Source of the DNA: DATADF01 sp046263155
GTDB taxonomy: Bacteria > Actinomycetota > CADDZG01 > WHSQ01
Direction of reading: 5' to 3'
Length of the DNA stretch: 41,380 nt
Assembly (NCBI GenBank): GCA_046263155.1
Contig: JBHELF010000112.1
Span: 1 to 41,380, forward strand
Part shown: piece after piece, positions 1 to 7,418 of the stretch
How positions within the stretch are numbered: position 1 is the stretch's first letter
Layout of the letters: the number at the start of each line of letters is the position of its first letter
Translations under genes and position numbers: made by a program
Notes under the pieces: generated by a model
The model's input: only the letters and a program-made list of their open reading frames with translations
Database searches by the model: none
What the model was told of the DNA's origin: nothing

Positions 1-153
1 GCTCAGCAGGAGACCGGAGGTCACTCCGCCGGGACGGTCGATTAGCTTGCGAAGCAGCAACACCATGGGAAGCGTCACCAACGACACGACGACGATCACC
101 GCCCACGCGGAATCCGTCTCTAGGGCGATGATCGTCGGCGCTGCTGAGATCAA
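1..153 (-). CDS. Membrane protein, 5' part only (possible BlaR1/M56-type peptidase)
   Basis: This is a partial gene running off the left edge; 51 codons are visible. Its TTG start (153-151) overlaps the TGA stop of the BlaI-type gene by the TTGA arrangement, so the two are probably translated together. The visible peptide has a hydrophobic stretch at about residues 17-35 followed by RKLIDR, which looks like a first membrane helix with a positive cytoplasmic end. BlaI repressors are commonly followed by an M56 family sensor peptidase (BlaR1/MecR1-like), and that is the likeliest identity. This is inference from position only, because the HExxH region lies outside the window. It is also too short to exclude another kind of membrane protein. 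Confidence 0.55.
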   Translation of the reverse strand, partial: MISAAPTIIALETDSAWAVIVVVSLVTLPMVLLLRKLIDRPGGVTSGLLLS

Positions 154-569
154 CGCTTGGGTCCTCTACTCCTTTGTTCCCTGCGCTCGATCGCCTTACG
201 AAGCTCTTCGATTACGTGAGGGTCTTCTTCATCGGCGACACGATCAAGAAAGTAGGCCACGGCCGGATCCGGGAACTGCTTGATCAACCAGTCGATTACC
301 GACTCGACGGTGGACCGCGCGTATTGCTCCTGGGAAACGAGGGCAACGTACCGGTGCGCCGGGTTCGCCTCCTCTCGGCGAAGCAAACCCTTCTCCGTTA
401 GTCGACCCATGGTCGTCATGACCGTCGTGTACGCAATCGGGCGCCGGCGACTCAAATCCTCCAGCACGTCGCGGACCGTCACCTCGCCGCGGGCCCAGAT
501 GATGTCCATGACCTCGCCCTCGAGGGGGCCGAGAACTTCGGCGAGCGGCCGCCTGCGTCGAGGCGTCAT
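150..569 (-). CDS. blaI: BlaI/MecI/CopY-family transcriptional repressor
   Basis: The 139-residue product is a winged-helix repressor of the BlaI/MecI family, which binds DNA as a dimer and is inactivated by cleavage by a membrane sensor peptidase. The family pattern is visible: LGPLEGEVMDIIW at residues 12-24 (helix 1), VTVRDVLEDL, then AYTTVMTTMGRLTEKGLL at about 46-63, the recognition helix and wing. The C-terminal third is the dimerisation part. The start follows a possible -10 box (TATGAG on the minus strand, 584-579) by nine bases, so the mRNA may be nearly leaderless. The next gene on this strand starts at the stop codon and encodes a membrane protein, which fits a BlaI-BlaR1-like pair. 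Regulated targets cannot be told from the sequence. Confidence 0.88.
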   Translation of the reverse strand: MTPRRRRPLAEVLGPLEGEVMDIIWARGEVTVRDVLEDLSRRRPIAYTTVMTTMGRLTEKGLLRREEANPAHRYVALVSQEQYARSTVESVIDWLIKQFPDPAVAYFLDRVADEEDPHVIEELRKAIERREQRSRGPKR

Positions 570-715
570 CGGGTCGGACTCATAAGCATGATCGGCGGAT
601 CGGTGGGGTGCGGGGTCGCACGTAACCTCCTAACGCCTAAGGACGGCCTGCCCCAAGACTATGCCGTTCAATTTGATCGGCGATTGAGGCATGGGCGTGG
701 CTGCTCGTTGATTTG

Positions 716-798
716 TGGGCGAGGGGGGATTTGAACCCCCACACGCTTTCGCGCACTGGCACCTGAAGCCAGCGTGTCTGCCGTTCCACCACTCGCCC
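716..798 (-). tRNA. tRNA-Leu (anticodon CAG)
   Basis: On the minus strand the sequence folds as a class II tRNA. The acceptor stem is GGGCGAG (798-792) with CTCGCCC (723-717), followed by discriminator A at 716. The anticodon stem CTGGC/GCCAG encloses loop TTCAGGT, giving anticodon CAG. There is a long variable arm (GCGCGAAAGCG region) and a T arm GGGGGTTCAAATCCCCC. No CCA is encoded. A leucine tRNA beside fhaA is also found in mycobacteria, so this is part of the conserved neighbourhood. Confidence 0.95.
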
Positions 799-867
799 GG
801 AACCCTGAGATCAAAACTCGCAGCCCCGCAGGCAATATTCCTAACGGGGCCATTGCCCTGCTGTGGG

Positions 868-873
868 CATAAT
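868..873 (+). promoter_or_regulatory. Candidate -10 box of the fhaA-pknB operon
   Basis: The hexamer CATAAT ends nine bases before the ATG at 883. No Shine-Dalgarno sequence precedes that ATG. A transcript started 7-8 bases after this box would begin two or three bases before the start codon, so the operon message may be nearly leaderless. No convincing -35 box is visible at the right spacing. Confidence 0.4.
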
Positions 874-882
874 CCACAAGCT

Positions 883-1608
883 ATGGGAGTAGCCAAAAGT
901 ATAGAAGAGCGCCTCGAGGCTCTGGTCGAGGGCTTCTTCACCAAGGCGTTTCGATCCGGACTCCAGCCGGTGGAGGTCGGGCGGCGGATCCTGCGCGAGA
1001 TGGCCGCCGGAAAGACGGTTTCGGTGAACCGGACGTACGCGCCGAACGAATTTCGGGTCTCGCTCGGCCCCGACGACCACGACCGCTTCAAGCAGATGGA
1101 AGCCGGGCTCCAGCGGGAGTTCTCCGAGCTTGTCATCGAGCAAGCCAAGGAGAAACGGTGGAACCTGATGGGCCTACCCAGGGTCACCTTCGATCCGGAC
1201 GACTCGCTGGGCAAAGGCGAGTTCCGCGTGGCTGCTTCTCTTACCGCCGATCCTGAGCCCGAGGGCCGCCCCCAAGGCGCCGCGGGAGCCCGCTCGACTC
1301 AAGGGGTCGGAGCGGACTTGGTGCTGCTGGACGAGTCAGGCCACCAAGCAGAGACCATCGAGCTGACTCGGTCGCCGGCAGTTATCGGACGACTATCGAG
1401 CAACGACGTGGTCTTAGTGGATCCCAACGTAAGCCGCAGGCATGCGGAGCTGCGTCGTGATGGAGATCGGTGGTGGTTGGTCGATCTCGGGTCCACAAAC
1501 GGATCCACCGTGAACGAAAAACTCGTGAAAGAACACGAACTGCACGACGGCGACGAGCTGGGATTTGGCACGACCAAGTTGGTCTTCAAGCTGCGCCCCG
1601 GGGACTAG
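883..1608 (+). CDS. fhaA: FhaA: DUF3662 and FHA domain protein
   Basis: The 241-residue cytoplasmic protein has two parts. The N-terminal DUF3662 domain (about 1-115) begins MGVAKSIEERLEALVEGFF and carries the usual RILREM segment. The C-terminal FHA domain (about 150-238) has GRLSSNDVVL, SRRHAEL and LGSTNGSTVN, the phosphothreonine-binding loops. In mycobacteria FhaA is a PknB substrate that modulates peptidoglycan synthesis and binds partners such as the MurJ-type flippase. It heads the operon here. An open frame extends upstream through the tRNA-Leu gene, but ATG 883 matches the family N-terminus and lies after the tRNA. The next gene starts ten bases downstream. Confidence 0.93.
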   Translation: MGVAKSIEERLEALVEGFFTKAFRSGLQPVEVGRRILREMAAGKTVSVNRTYAPNEFRVSLGPDDHDRFKQMEAGLQREFSELVIEQAKEKRWNLMGLPRVTFDPDDSLGKGEFRVAASLTADPEPEGRPQGAAGARSTQGVGADLVLLDESGHQAETIELTRSPAVIGRLSSNDVVLVDPNVSRRHAELRRDGDRWWLVDLGSTNGSTVNEKLVKEHELHDGDELGFGTTKLVFKLRPGD

Positions 1609-1617
1609 GAGTCGGGT

Positions 1618-2064
1618 ATGCCCGATCTCGTCCTCGACCTTCTCAAGTACGTCTTTCTCGCAGTCCTGTATCTATTCATCGCCAGAGCCGTCCGCGCGGT
1701 TTATCTCGAGATCAGACCCCCGGCATCGAGGGCTGCGTCCGGTCCCGAGCGAGGAAGCACCCGTCGAGGCAAGCCACCGCGACACGCCGCGGTCGTAGAA
1801 GGCGACGCGCGCGACGGCAAAGTCTTTGAGCTGGGGAGCGAGCTGATAATCGGCAGGGCTGATAAGTGTCATGTGGTGCTCGACGATACGTACGTATCAC
1901 AGCTGCACGCACGCATCTTTTCTCGCGGCGAGGCTTACTTGGTTGAGGATCTCGGGTCGACCAACGGCACCTACCTAAATCGCCGTCGCGTGTCGTCGCC
2001 GACAGAGGTGCATCGAGGAGACCGGGTGAAAGTCGGTAAGACGGTCTTGGAGATGCGCAGGTGA
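1618..2064 (+). CDS. fhaB: FhaB: membrane-anchored FHA domain protein
   Basis: The 148-residue protein has one N-terminal membrane helix (about residues 5-25, followed by positively charged residues) and a cytoplasmic FHA domain (about 60-147) with IIGRADKCHVVL, VSQLHARIF and LGSTNGTYLN. The position after the conserved serine is Q-L rather than the more usual S/R-R, a small deviation in the phosphopeptide loop. FhaB (FipA) in mycobacteria links PknB signalling to FtsZ and FtsQ at the septum. The start ATG has an AGGAG site that overlaps the fhaA stop codon. The gene's TGA stop overlaps the GTG start of pstP. Confidence 0.92.
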   Translation: MPDLVLDLLKYVFLAVLYLFIARAVRAVYLEIRPPASRAASGPERGSTRRGKPPRHAAVVEGDARDGKVFELGSELIIGRADKCHVVLDDTYVSQLHARIFSRGEAYLVEDLGSTNGTYLNRRRVSSPTEVHRGDRVKVGKTVLEMRR

Positions 2065-3188
2065 ACTGGTCGGTCGGGGCCGCTACGGACGTAGGACGAA
2101 TCCGGCGCGCCAACGAGGATTCCTACCTCGTTCGCGACCCTCTTTATGTCGTCGCCGACGGGATGGGGGGTCATAACGCCGGCGATGTCGCCTCTTCAAC
2201 CGCGGTCGCCACCCTTGGGCAGCCCGACCAACCGACGCGCGAGCAGGTCGAGAGTTTGGTCAAGCAAGCCAACGCCGCGGTCTGGGAAAAGGCACAGTCG
2301 GACCGCGCGCTCCAGGGTATGGGGACTACGGTCACCGCTCTTTTCCTCGACGGAGCTCACGGGCTGATTGCCCACGTTGGTGACTCGCGCGCATATCTCT
2401 TCAGAAACGGCGTACTGAGCCAGCTAACTCGCGACCACACGCTGGTCGCGCGAATGGTGCAAGAGGGCCGGCTGACGGAAGAGGAGGCCCGCCACCATCC
2501 GCAGCGCAACGTAATCACGCGTGCTTTGGGCGTCGATGCGGATATCAGGGTCGATGTCGACTCCCATGAGTTCGAGATCGGCGACAGGCTGCTGCTGTGT
2601 TCCGACGGACTGACGTCGATGGTTGATCCCGAGGACATCGCCGAGATCCTCCGCGCCGAACAAGACCCCCAGCGCGCCGCGGAGCGGCTGGTCGAGGCAG
2701 CCAACTTGGCCGGAGGCGAGGACAACACCACCGTTATCGTCTTGGACCTAACCGATGGTGCGGGCGGAGACAGCGGCCGGGCCGAAGGTCGAGTTCACAC
2801 GGATCCCGCGAGTGAGGCCCCGGTCGAAAGAGCGCGTCGTCGCCGATACGGCAGGTTGGTCGTCCCACTCATCGGCGTGCTGCTTCTCGGAGGAATCGCC
2901 TTTGGCGGGGCGCGCTATGTCCTGGCGCGTTCGTGGTTCGTGGGCCCGGATGAGACCGGCACGATCCTCATCTATCGGGGGATCCCTGAGGAAATCGCGG
3001 GGATGGATCTCAGCACCCCCGAGAAAGACACAGGTCTCACCGTCGGCGAATTGCCTGAGTTTTTGCGCTTGGACGTCGAAGAAACCCGGAAGTTCGATTC
3101 GTTGGCGGACGCAGAGGCCTACGTCGCCAATCTCGAGGATCGCGCGGTGGATTTCAGCGAGCCCGAAGGATCGAGGCGTCGCCCATGA
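2061..3188 (+). CDS. pstP: PstP: PP2C-type Ser/Thr protein phosphatase
   Basis: The 375-residue phosphatase reverses phosphorylation by the PASTA kinases encoded downstream. The cytoplasmic PP2C domain (1-230) shows RRANED (15-20), DGMGGH (33-38), VGDSRAYLF (107-114), CSDGL (180-184) and GGEDNT (218-223), so the metal-binding aspartates are present. A linker rich in charged residues leads to one membrane helix (about 265-288) and an exterior tail of about 85 residues of no obvious family. The start is GTG at 2061, overlapping the fhaB stop by GTGA. The gene ends in an ATGA overlap with rodA. The topology matches mycobacterial PstP, although the exterior tail is shorter. Confidence 0.95.
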   Translation: MNWSVGAATDVGRIRRANEDSYLVRDPLYVVADGMGGHNAGDVASSTAVATLGQPDQPTREQVESLVKQANAAVWEKAQSDRALQGMGTTVTALFLDGAHGLIAHVGDSRAYLFRNGVLSQLTRDHTLVARMVQEGRLTEEEARHHPQRNVITRALGVDADIRVDVDSHEFEIGDRLLLCSDGLTSMVDPEDIAEILRAEQDPQRAAERLVEAANLAGGEDNTTVIVLDLTDGAGGDSGRAEGRVHTDPASEAPVERARRRRYGRLVVPLIGVLLLGGIAFGGARYVLARSWFVGPDETGTILIYRGIPEEIAGMDLSTPEKDTGLTVGELPEFLRLDVEETRKFDSLADAEAYVANLEDRAVDFSEPEGSRRRP

Positions 3189-4510
3189 TGAATCCCTCGC
3201 TTCGACGCAACTCCGAACTGTCTCTTCTCATCGTGGCGTTCATCCTCGGTGCCGGAGCTCTCGCCCTAGTCGCCTTAGCGAGAAACGCAGACCGGGTGGA
3301 CGTGACCTTCCCTCTCATTGCCGTTCTCGGGGTGTCCTATGGCGTAGCCCACGTTCTTGTGCGCCGAATAGCCGGGAGCGCCGACCATCTCTTACTCCCG
3401 TTGATCGCGGTGGTGAATCTCATAGGTACCGCCGCGATCTATCGTCTTTCGCCGCGCGGCTTCGGACCGGCGCAGGTTACGTGGACCGCGGTTGGAATCG
3501 CTTTCTTCATCGGGCTGCTACTTCTCCTGCGCGATTACTCGGCGCTCGCCCGCTACAAATACGTGTTGGGGTTTGCCGGCGTAGGCCTTCTCCTGCTGCC
3601 AATGACTCCGATCGGCGCCACGATCAGGGGGGCGAGACTCTGGGTACAGATAGGTTCCTTTGCATTCCAGCCCGGCGAAGCGGCGAAGATCTGCCTTGTC
3701 GTTTTCTTCGCCGCCTACTTAGCGGAACGCAAGGAATTGCTGGCGATCGCATCGCGCCGCTTTCTCGGAATGAATGTGCCGGACGTAAAACATTTCGGGC
3801 CCTTGTTGGTGATGTGGGGGCTGTCATTGGCCGTCATGTTCTTCGAGAAGGACCTGGGCTCAAGTCTGTTGTTCTTCTCGATCTTCCTGCTCATGATCTA
3901 TATGGCCACCGCCCGCCTCGTCTATCTTGCCGCGGGATCGGTGCTCTTCCTCGGCGGAGCTCTAGTCGGCTATCAACTCTTCGCTCACGTTCAGGGCCGC
4001 GTCCAGGTATGGCTGGACGTTTTCAATCCGCGGCTGATCGGAGATGAGGGCTATCAACTCGCCCAGTCGCTGTTTGCATTTGCGCAAGGCGGGCTTTTCG
4101 GCACCGGGCTGGGGCAGGGCAAGCCGGATCTCATCCCCGACGCTCATACCGATTTCATCTTCGCCGTAGTCGGCGAGGAACTCGGGCTTTTGGGTACGGC
4201 CGCGGTCGTCACGTGCTTCGTCTTGCTGGTCGGGCGCGGTCTCAGGACGTCGATGCTGGCGCGGGATGACTTCGGCCAGCTGTTGGCGGCCGGCTTGACG
4301 ACGATCTTTGCGGTACAGACCTTCATCATCCTCGCCGGCGTCACCCGTCTGCTGCCTCTAACGGGAATCACACTTCCCTTCATGTCTTATGGAGGCTCGA
4401 GTCTGCTTGCGAACTTCGTCCTGGCGGCCATCCTCATCAGGATCTCTGATTCCAGCAGTGCGAGCAGTCCCGCAGCTACGGCGGAGATCTTGGTCGGGGG
4501 AAGGCCCTGA
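3185..4510 (+). CDS. rodA: FtsW/RodA/SpoVE-family peptidoglycan glycosyltransferase
   Basis: The 441-residue SEDS polymerase has about ten or more membrane helices. It polymerises lipid II into glycan strands together with a cognate transpeptidase, here most likely PbpA encoded directly downstream. Family signatures are present: KDLGSSLLFF in a central helix, GLFGTGLGQGKPDLIPDAHT with DFIFAVVGEELG, and PLTGITLPFMSYGGSSL near the C-terminus. The ATG start overlaps the pstP stop (ATGA), and the TGA stop shares its last base with the pbpA ATG. The neighbours point to RodA (the elongation-type paralogue next to pknA/pknB in actinobacteria) and not to divisional FtsW, which normally lies in the dcw cluster. 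Confidence 0.94.
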   Translation: MMNPSLRRNSELSLLIVAFILGAGALALVALARNADRVDVTFPLIAVLGVSYGVAHVLVRRIAGSADHLLLPLIAVVNLIGTAAIYRLSPRGFGPAQVTWTAVGIAFFIGLLLLLRDYSALARYKYVLGFAGVGLLLLPMTPIGATIRGARLWVQIGSFAFQPGEAAKICLVVFFAAYLAERKELLAIASRRFLGMNVPDVKHFGPLLVMWGLSLAVMFFEKDLGSSLLFFSIFLLMIYMATARLVYLAAGSVLFLGGALVGYQLFAHVQGRVQVWLDVFNPRLIGDEGYQLAQSLFAFAQGGLFGTGLGQGKPDLIPDAHTDFIFAVVGEELGLLGTAAVVTCFVLLVGRGLRTSMLARDDFGQLLAAGLTTIFAVQTFIILAGVTRLLPLTGITLPFMSYGGSSLLANFVLAAILIRISDSSSASSPAATAEILVGGRP

Positions 4511-5982
4511 TGGAGCGACAGATTCGGCGCGTGGGAATCGGGCTCGTCATCGCGCTGATCGCCGTGTTCGCCCAGCTGAACTATCTGCAGATCTTTGCGG
4601 CGAAGCGCATCGCAGCCAACCCCGCCAATATCCGCCGCCTGATCCAGGAGTATTCGGTCAAGCGCGGCGAGATCATCACCGCCGACGGCGAGACGGTCGC
4701 GGAGAGCAAAGCGACCGGGGGGCGATTCAAGTACCAACGTATCTATCCCGGAGGTGACCTCTACGCCCACACCGTCGGTTTCTATTCACTCGTCTACGGC
4801 TCGGAGGGGATCGAACGTTCATTTAACGATCAGCTGTTGGGCGAGAGTCGAGTCCTCTCGATGCAGGACATCGAGGATCGCTTTCTCGGGGGAGGGTCGG
4901 ACGGCGACGACGTGGTGCTAACGATCGACTCGGTACTCCAGCAAGCCGCGAAGGAAGCTCTGGGAGAGGAGCGCGGGGCCATCGTCGCTCTCGATCCAGC
5001 AAGCGGAGCCGTCCGTGCGCTCTACTCCAATCCTTCATACGACCCGAACAAACTGGCATCGCATGATGGAAGAGAAGTTCGTGCTTTCCGGCGCACGCTC
5101 CGTCCCGAGTCTCCGGATAGCCCCCTCAAGAACCTCGCGACGTCCCAGGGCTATCCGCCGGGATCGACGTTCAAAGTGGTGACGGGCTCTGCGGCTCTCG
5201 AATCGGGGAGGTATACGCCGCGTTCGGTATTCCCGGACCCGGTCGAGCTGGAGTTGCCTCTGACCAATCAGACCTTGATGAACTTCACGAAGTCGTCGTG
5301 CGCCGGCGGCGTTGAGATCAATCTGTTCGAAGCCATGCGGGTGTCGTGCGACACAACGTTCGCCATCCTCGGCCTGGAGGTCCCTAACGAAGTCTTCGAG
5401 ACCGCGGAGGCTTACGGATTCAACGAGCGCATTCCGTTCGACGTGGTCACTCAACCAAGCACCTTCCCCGACGTTCCCGACGAGGCCGAGCCGTTGCGCG
5501 CTTACGCCGCCATAGGACAGGGCGACACTGTGTCAACGCCACTACAGATGGCCCTTGTCGCCGCTGCGGTGGCGAACGACGGAGAGGTTCCCCGCCCCAG
5601 GCTTGTAAGCGAGGTCATCGACCCGTCGGGCGAAGTCGCGGAAACCTATCCAAAGGAAGTATTGGGCAGAGCGATATTGCCGGAGACGGCGGCGCAGATT
5701 AAAGAGATGATGGTTGCGGTAGTTGCATCCGGGACAGGGACGGCGGCCGCCATCCCGGGTGTCGAAGTAGCCGGCAAGACCGGAACCGCGCAAACGGGCG
5801 TCGAGGGAGAGAACCCGCACACCTGGTTCATTTGCTTCGCTCCGGCCAGCCGTCCTCGATTGGCGGTCGCCGTGATCGTTGAGAACGGGGGCTCATTCGG
5901 GTCCGAGGCAACCGGCGGAGCCGTTGCCGCGCCTCTCGCGAAAAGAATTCTCGAGGTCGACAGGTCGATCAGACGATGGTGA
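4510..5982 (+). CDS. pbpA: PbpA: class B penicillin-binding protein (transpeptidase)
   Basis: The 490-residue protein has one N-terminal membrane helix (about 8-29), a dimerisation region and a C-terminal D,D-transpeptidase domain (from about 155). The acyl-serine motif is STFK (219-222) in PPGSTFKVV, and the third motif is KTGTAQ (423-428). The second motif reads S-C-D (279-281) instead of the canonical S-x-N, in a context (EAMRVSCDTTFA) that otherwise matches the family. It cross-links peptidoglycan made by the adjacent SEDS protein. The start ATG shares a base with the rodA stop; the end overlaps pknA by seven bases. The length is the usual one for actinobacterial PbpA. Confidence 0.95.
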   Translation: MERQIRRVGIGLVIALIAVFAQLNYLQIFAAKRIAANPANIRRLIQEYSVKRGEIITADGETVAESKATGGRFKYQRIYPGGDLYAHTVGFYSLVYGSEGIERSFNDQLLGESRVLSMQDIEDRFLGGGSDGDDVVLTIDSVLQQAAKEALGEERGAIVALDPASGAVRALYSNPSYDPNKLASHDGREVRAFRRTLRPESPDSPLKNLATSQGYPPGSTFKVVTGSAALESGRYTPRSVFPDPVELELPLTNQTLMNFTKSSCAGGVEINLFEAMRVSCDTTFAILGLEVPNEVFETAEAYGFNERIPFDVVTQPSTFPDVPDEAEPLRAYAAIGQGDTVSTPLQMALVAAAVANDGEVPRPRLVSEVIDPSGEVAETYPKEVLGRAILPETAAQIKEMMVAVVASGTGTAAAIPGVEVAGKTGTAQTGVEGENPHTWFICFAPASRPRLAVAVIVENGGSFGSEATGGAVAAPLAKRILEVDRSIRRW

Positions 5983-7418
5983 CAAGCGAACTCCTGAACG
6001 ACAGATATCGCCTCGCGGAGAAGTTGGCCACGGGGGGGATGGGTGTCGTATACGAGGCCACCGACGAACGACTCGGCCGCAAGGTTGCGGTGAAGATCCT
6101 CAAGAGCGAGCTCGCCCAAGATCCCACTTTCGTGGAACGCTTCAGAAGAGAAGCGCGCGCGGCTGCGGCCCTGTCCCATCCCAATATCGCGAACGTCTTT
6201 GATTACGGCGAGGAAGACGAACACCGATTCATCGTGATGGAGCTCGCGGAAGGGGTCGATCTCTCCCGATTATTGCGAGAGGAGGGGCCTCTTTCCCCCG
6301 AGCGGGCGCTAGGCATAACCGAACAGGTTTGCGACGCCCTCGCACACGCGCATTCGGCAGGATTGATCCATCGCGATGTCAAGCCCGGAAACATCGTGGT
6401 CGGGGCCGGAGATCGTGTGAAGGTGACCGACTTCGGTATCGCTCGGGCCGTGGACAGTTCCACGCTTACTGCAACCGGAATGGTCATGGGGACCGCTAAC
6501 TACATCTCGCCCGAGCAGGCGCAGGGGCACAATTTGACTCCTCAATCCGACATCTATTCGTTGGGCGTTGTGCTGTACGAGATGGTGACCGGGTCGGTTC
6601 CCTTCACCGCGGATTCGCCGGTCGCCGTAGCCCTACGTCACGTCAACGAAGACCTGCCCCCGGCTTCTAGCCTCAATCCGGACGTGCCACGAGAAGTGGA
6701 CGCGATCATCCAGCGCGCGACGGCTAAGGCCCCCGCCGAACGCTTCGCCGATGCCCGCGCCCTCCGGGCAGCCCTCCCACCTCTAGTGGCTGCCACAGAG
6801 CCTGTTCCTCTGGGGCGTACGGGCGCCCAATCAATCCGGGCCGCGGACGATGCAACCGAAACCATGGAGCAGCCGCACGGCGAGCTGATCGGAGCCGCGG
6901 ACGATGCAACGGCAGCGTTGCTGCCGTTCGTCGGACCCTGGAATACGCGACGTCTGGGCACCGCTGTGCTGATCACCTTCGGCGTCCTGTTCGCGCTGGC
7001 AGTCGCGTTTCTGATCTATCGCGTTGCCGCGGATGAGCCCGTCGAGAGAGCACGCAGTTCTCGACGTCAGCCCGGGGCCGCTGCACTGCGCTCCTCGGCT
7101 TCTCCGACACTCGGCTACACGGTGGACTTCGATGAGTTGATCGCACGCCCGCTCGAGGAAGTGGAGCCCATACTCAAAGAGAAAGGCCTGGACGTCCAGG
7201 TGCAGGGCGTCGACGTTGAGATCATCGAGGAGGAGCTGTCCTTCGACGACCCCATCGTCGGCTTCGTGTATCACGTTGAGCCCCCCGATGGAACTCATTT
7301 GGATGCCGGGGACACCATTACCCTCTTTGTAGCGTCAGAAGAAAAGGACGAGGGACCCGGTAATTCGGACCGGGGAAGAGGTCACGGCAAAGGCAAGGAT
7401 AAGGGCGAGGACGATTGA
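5976..7418 (+). CDS. pknA: PknA-like Ser/Thr protein kinase with one PASTA-like domain
   Basis: The 480-residue product is a Hanks-type receptor kinase. The kinase domain (about 10-270) has the glycine loop ATGGMGVVYE, catalytic K40, HRDVKPGN (132-139), DFGIAR (152-157) and GTANYISPEQ. The activation loop contains several threonines (about 161-167). One membrane helix spans about 328-349. The exterior part (350-455) includes a single divergent PASTA-like module (about 380-453) and ends in a hydrophilic tail rich in G, K, R and D. Mycobacterial PknA has no PASTA domain, so this version is intermediate between PknA and PknB. A 17-base direct repeat (6840-6856 and 6894-6910) doubles a small AADDAT peptide in the juxtamembrane linker. 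The TGA stop overlaps the TTG start of pknB. Confidence 0.92.
   Translation: MVTSELLNDRYRLAEKLATGGMGVVYEATDERLGRKVAVKILKSELAQDPTFVERFRREARAAAALSHPNIANVFDYGEEDEHRFIVMELAEGVDLSRLLREEGPLSPERALGITEQVCDALAHAHSAGLIHRDVKPGNIVVGAGDRVKVTDFGIARAVDSSTLTATGMVMGTANYISPEQAQGHNLTPQSDIYSLGVVLYEMVTGSVPFTADSPVAVALRHVNEDLPPASSLNPDVPREVDAIIQRATAKAPAERFADARALRAALPPLVAATEPVPLGRTGAQSIRAADDATETMEQPHGELIGAADDATAALLPFVGPWNTRRLGTAVLITFGVLFALAVAFLIYRVAADEPVERARSSRRQPGAAALRSSASPTLGYTVDFDELIARPLEEVEPILKEKGLDVQVQGVDVEIIEEELSFDDPIVGFVYHVEPPDGTHLDAGDTITLFVASEEKDEGPGNSDRGRGHGKGKDKGEDD

Noticed and set aside
715..882. Upstream extension of fhaA through tRNA-Leu
   Set aside because: The translated region is the reverse of the tRNA; the family N-terminus starts at ATG 883.
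2755..4047. 430-codon open frame overlapping pstP and rodA in another frame
   Set aside because: Arg/Ser/Pro-rich composition typical of an out-of-frame reading; both overlapping genes are clear.
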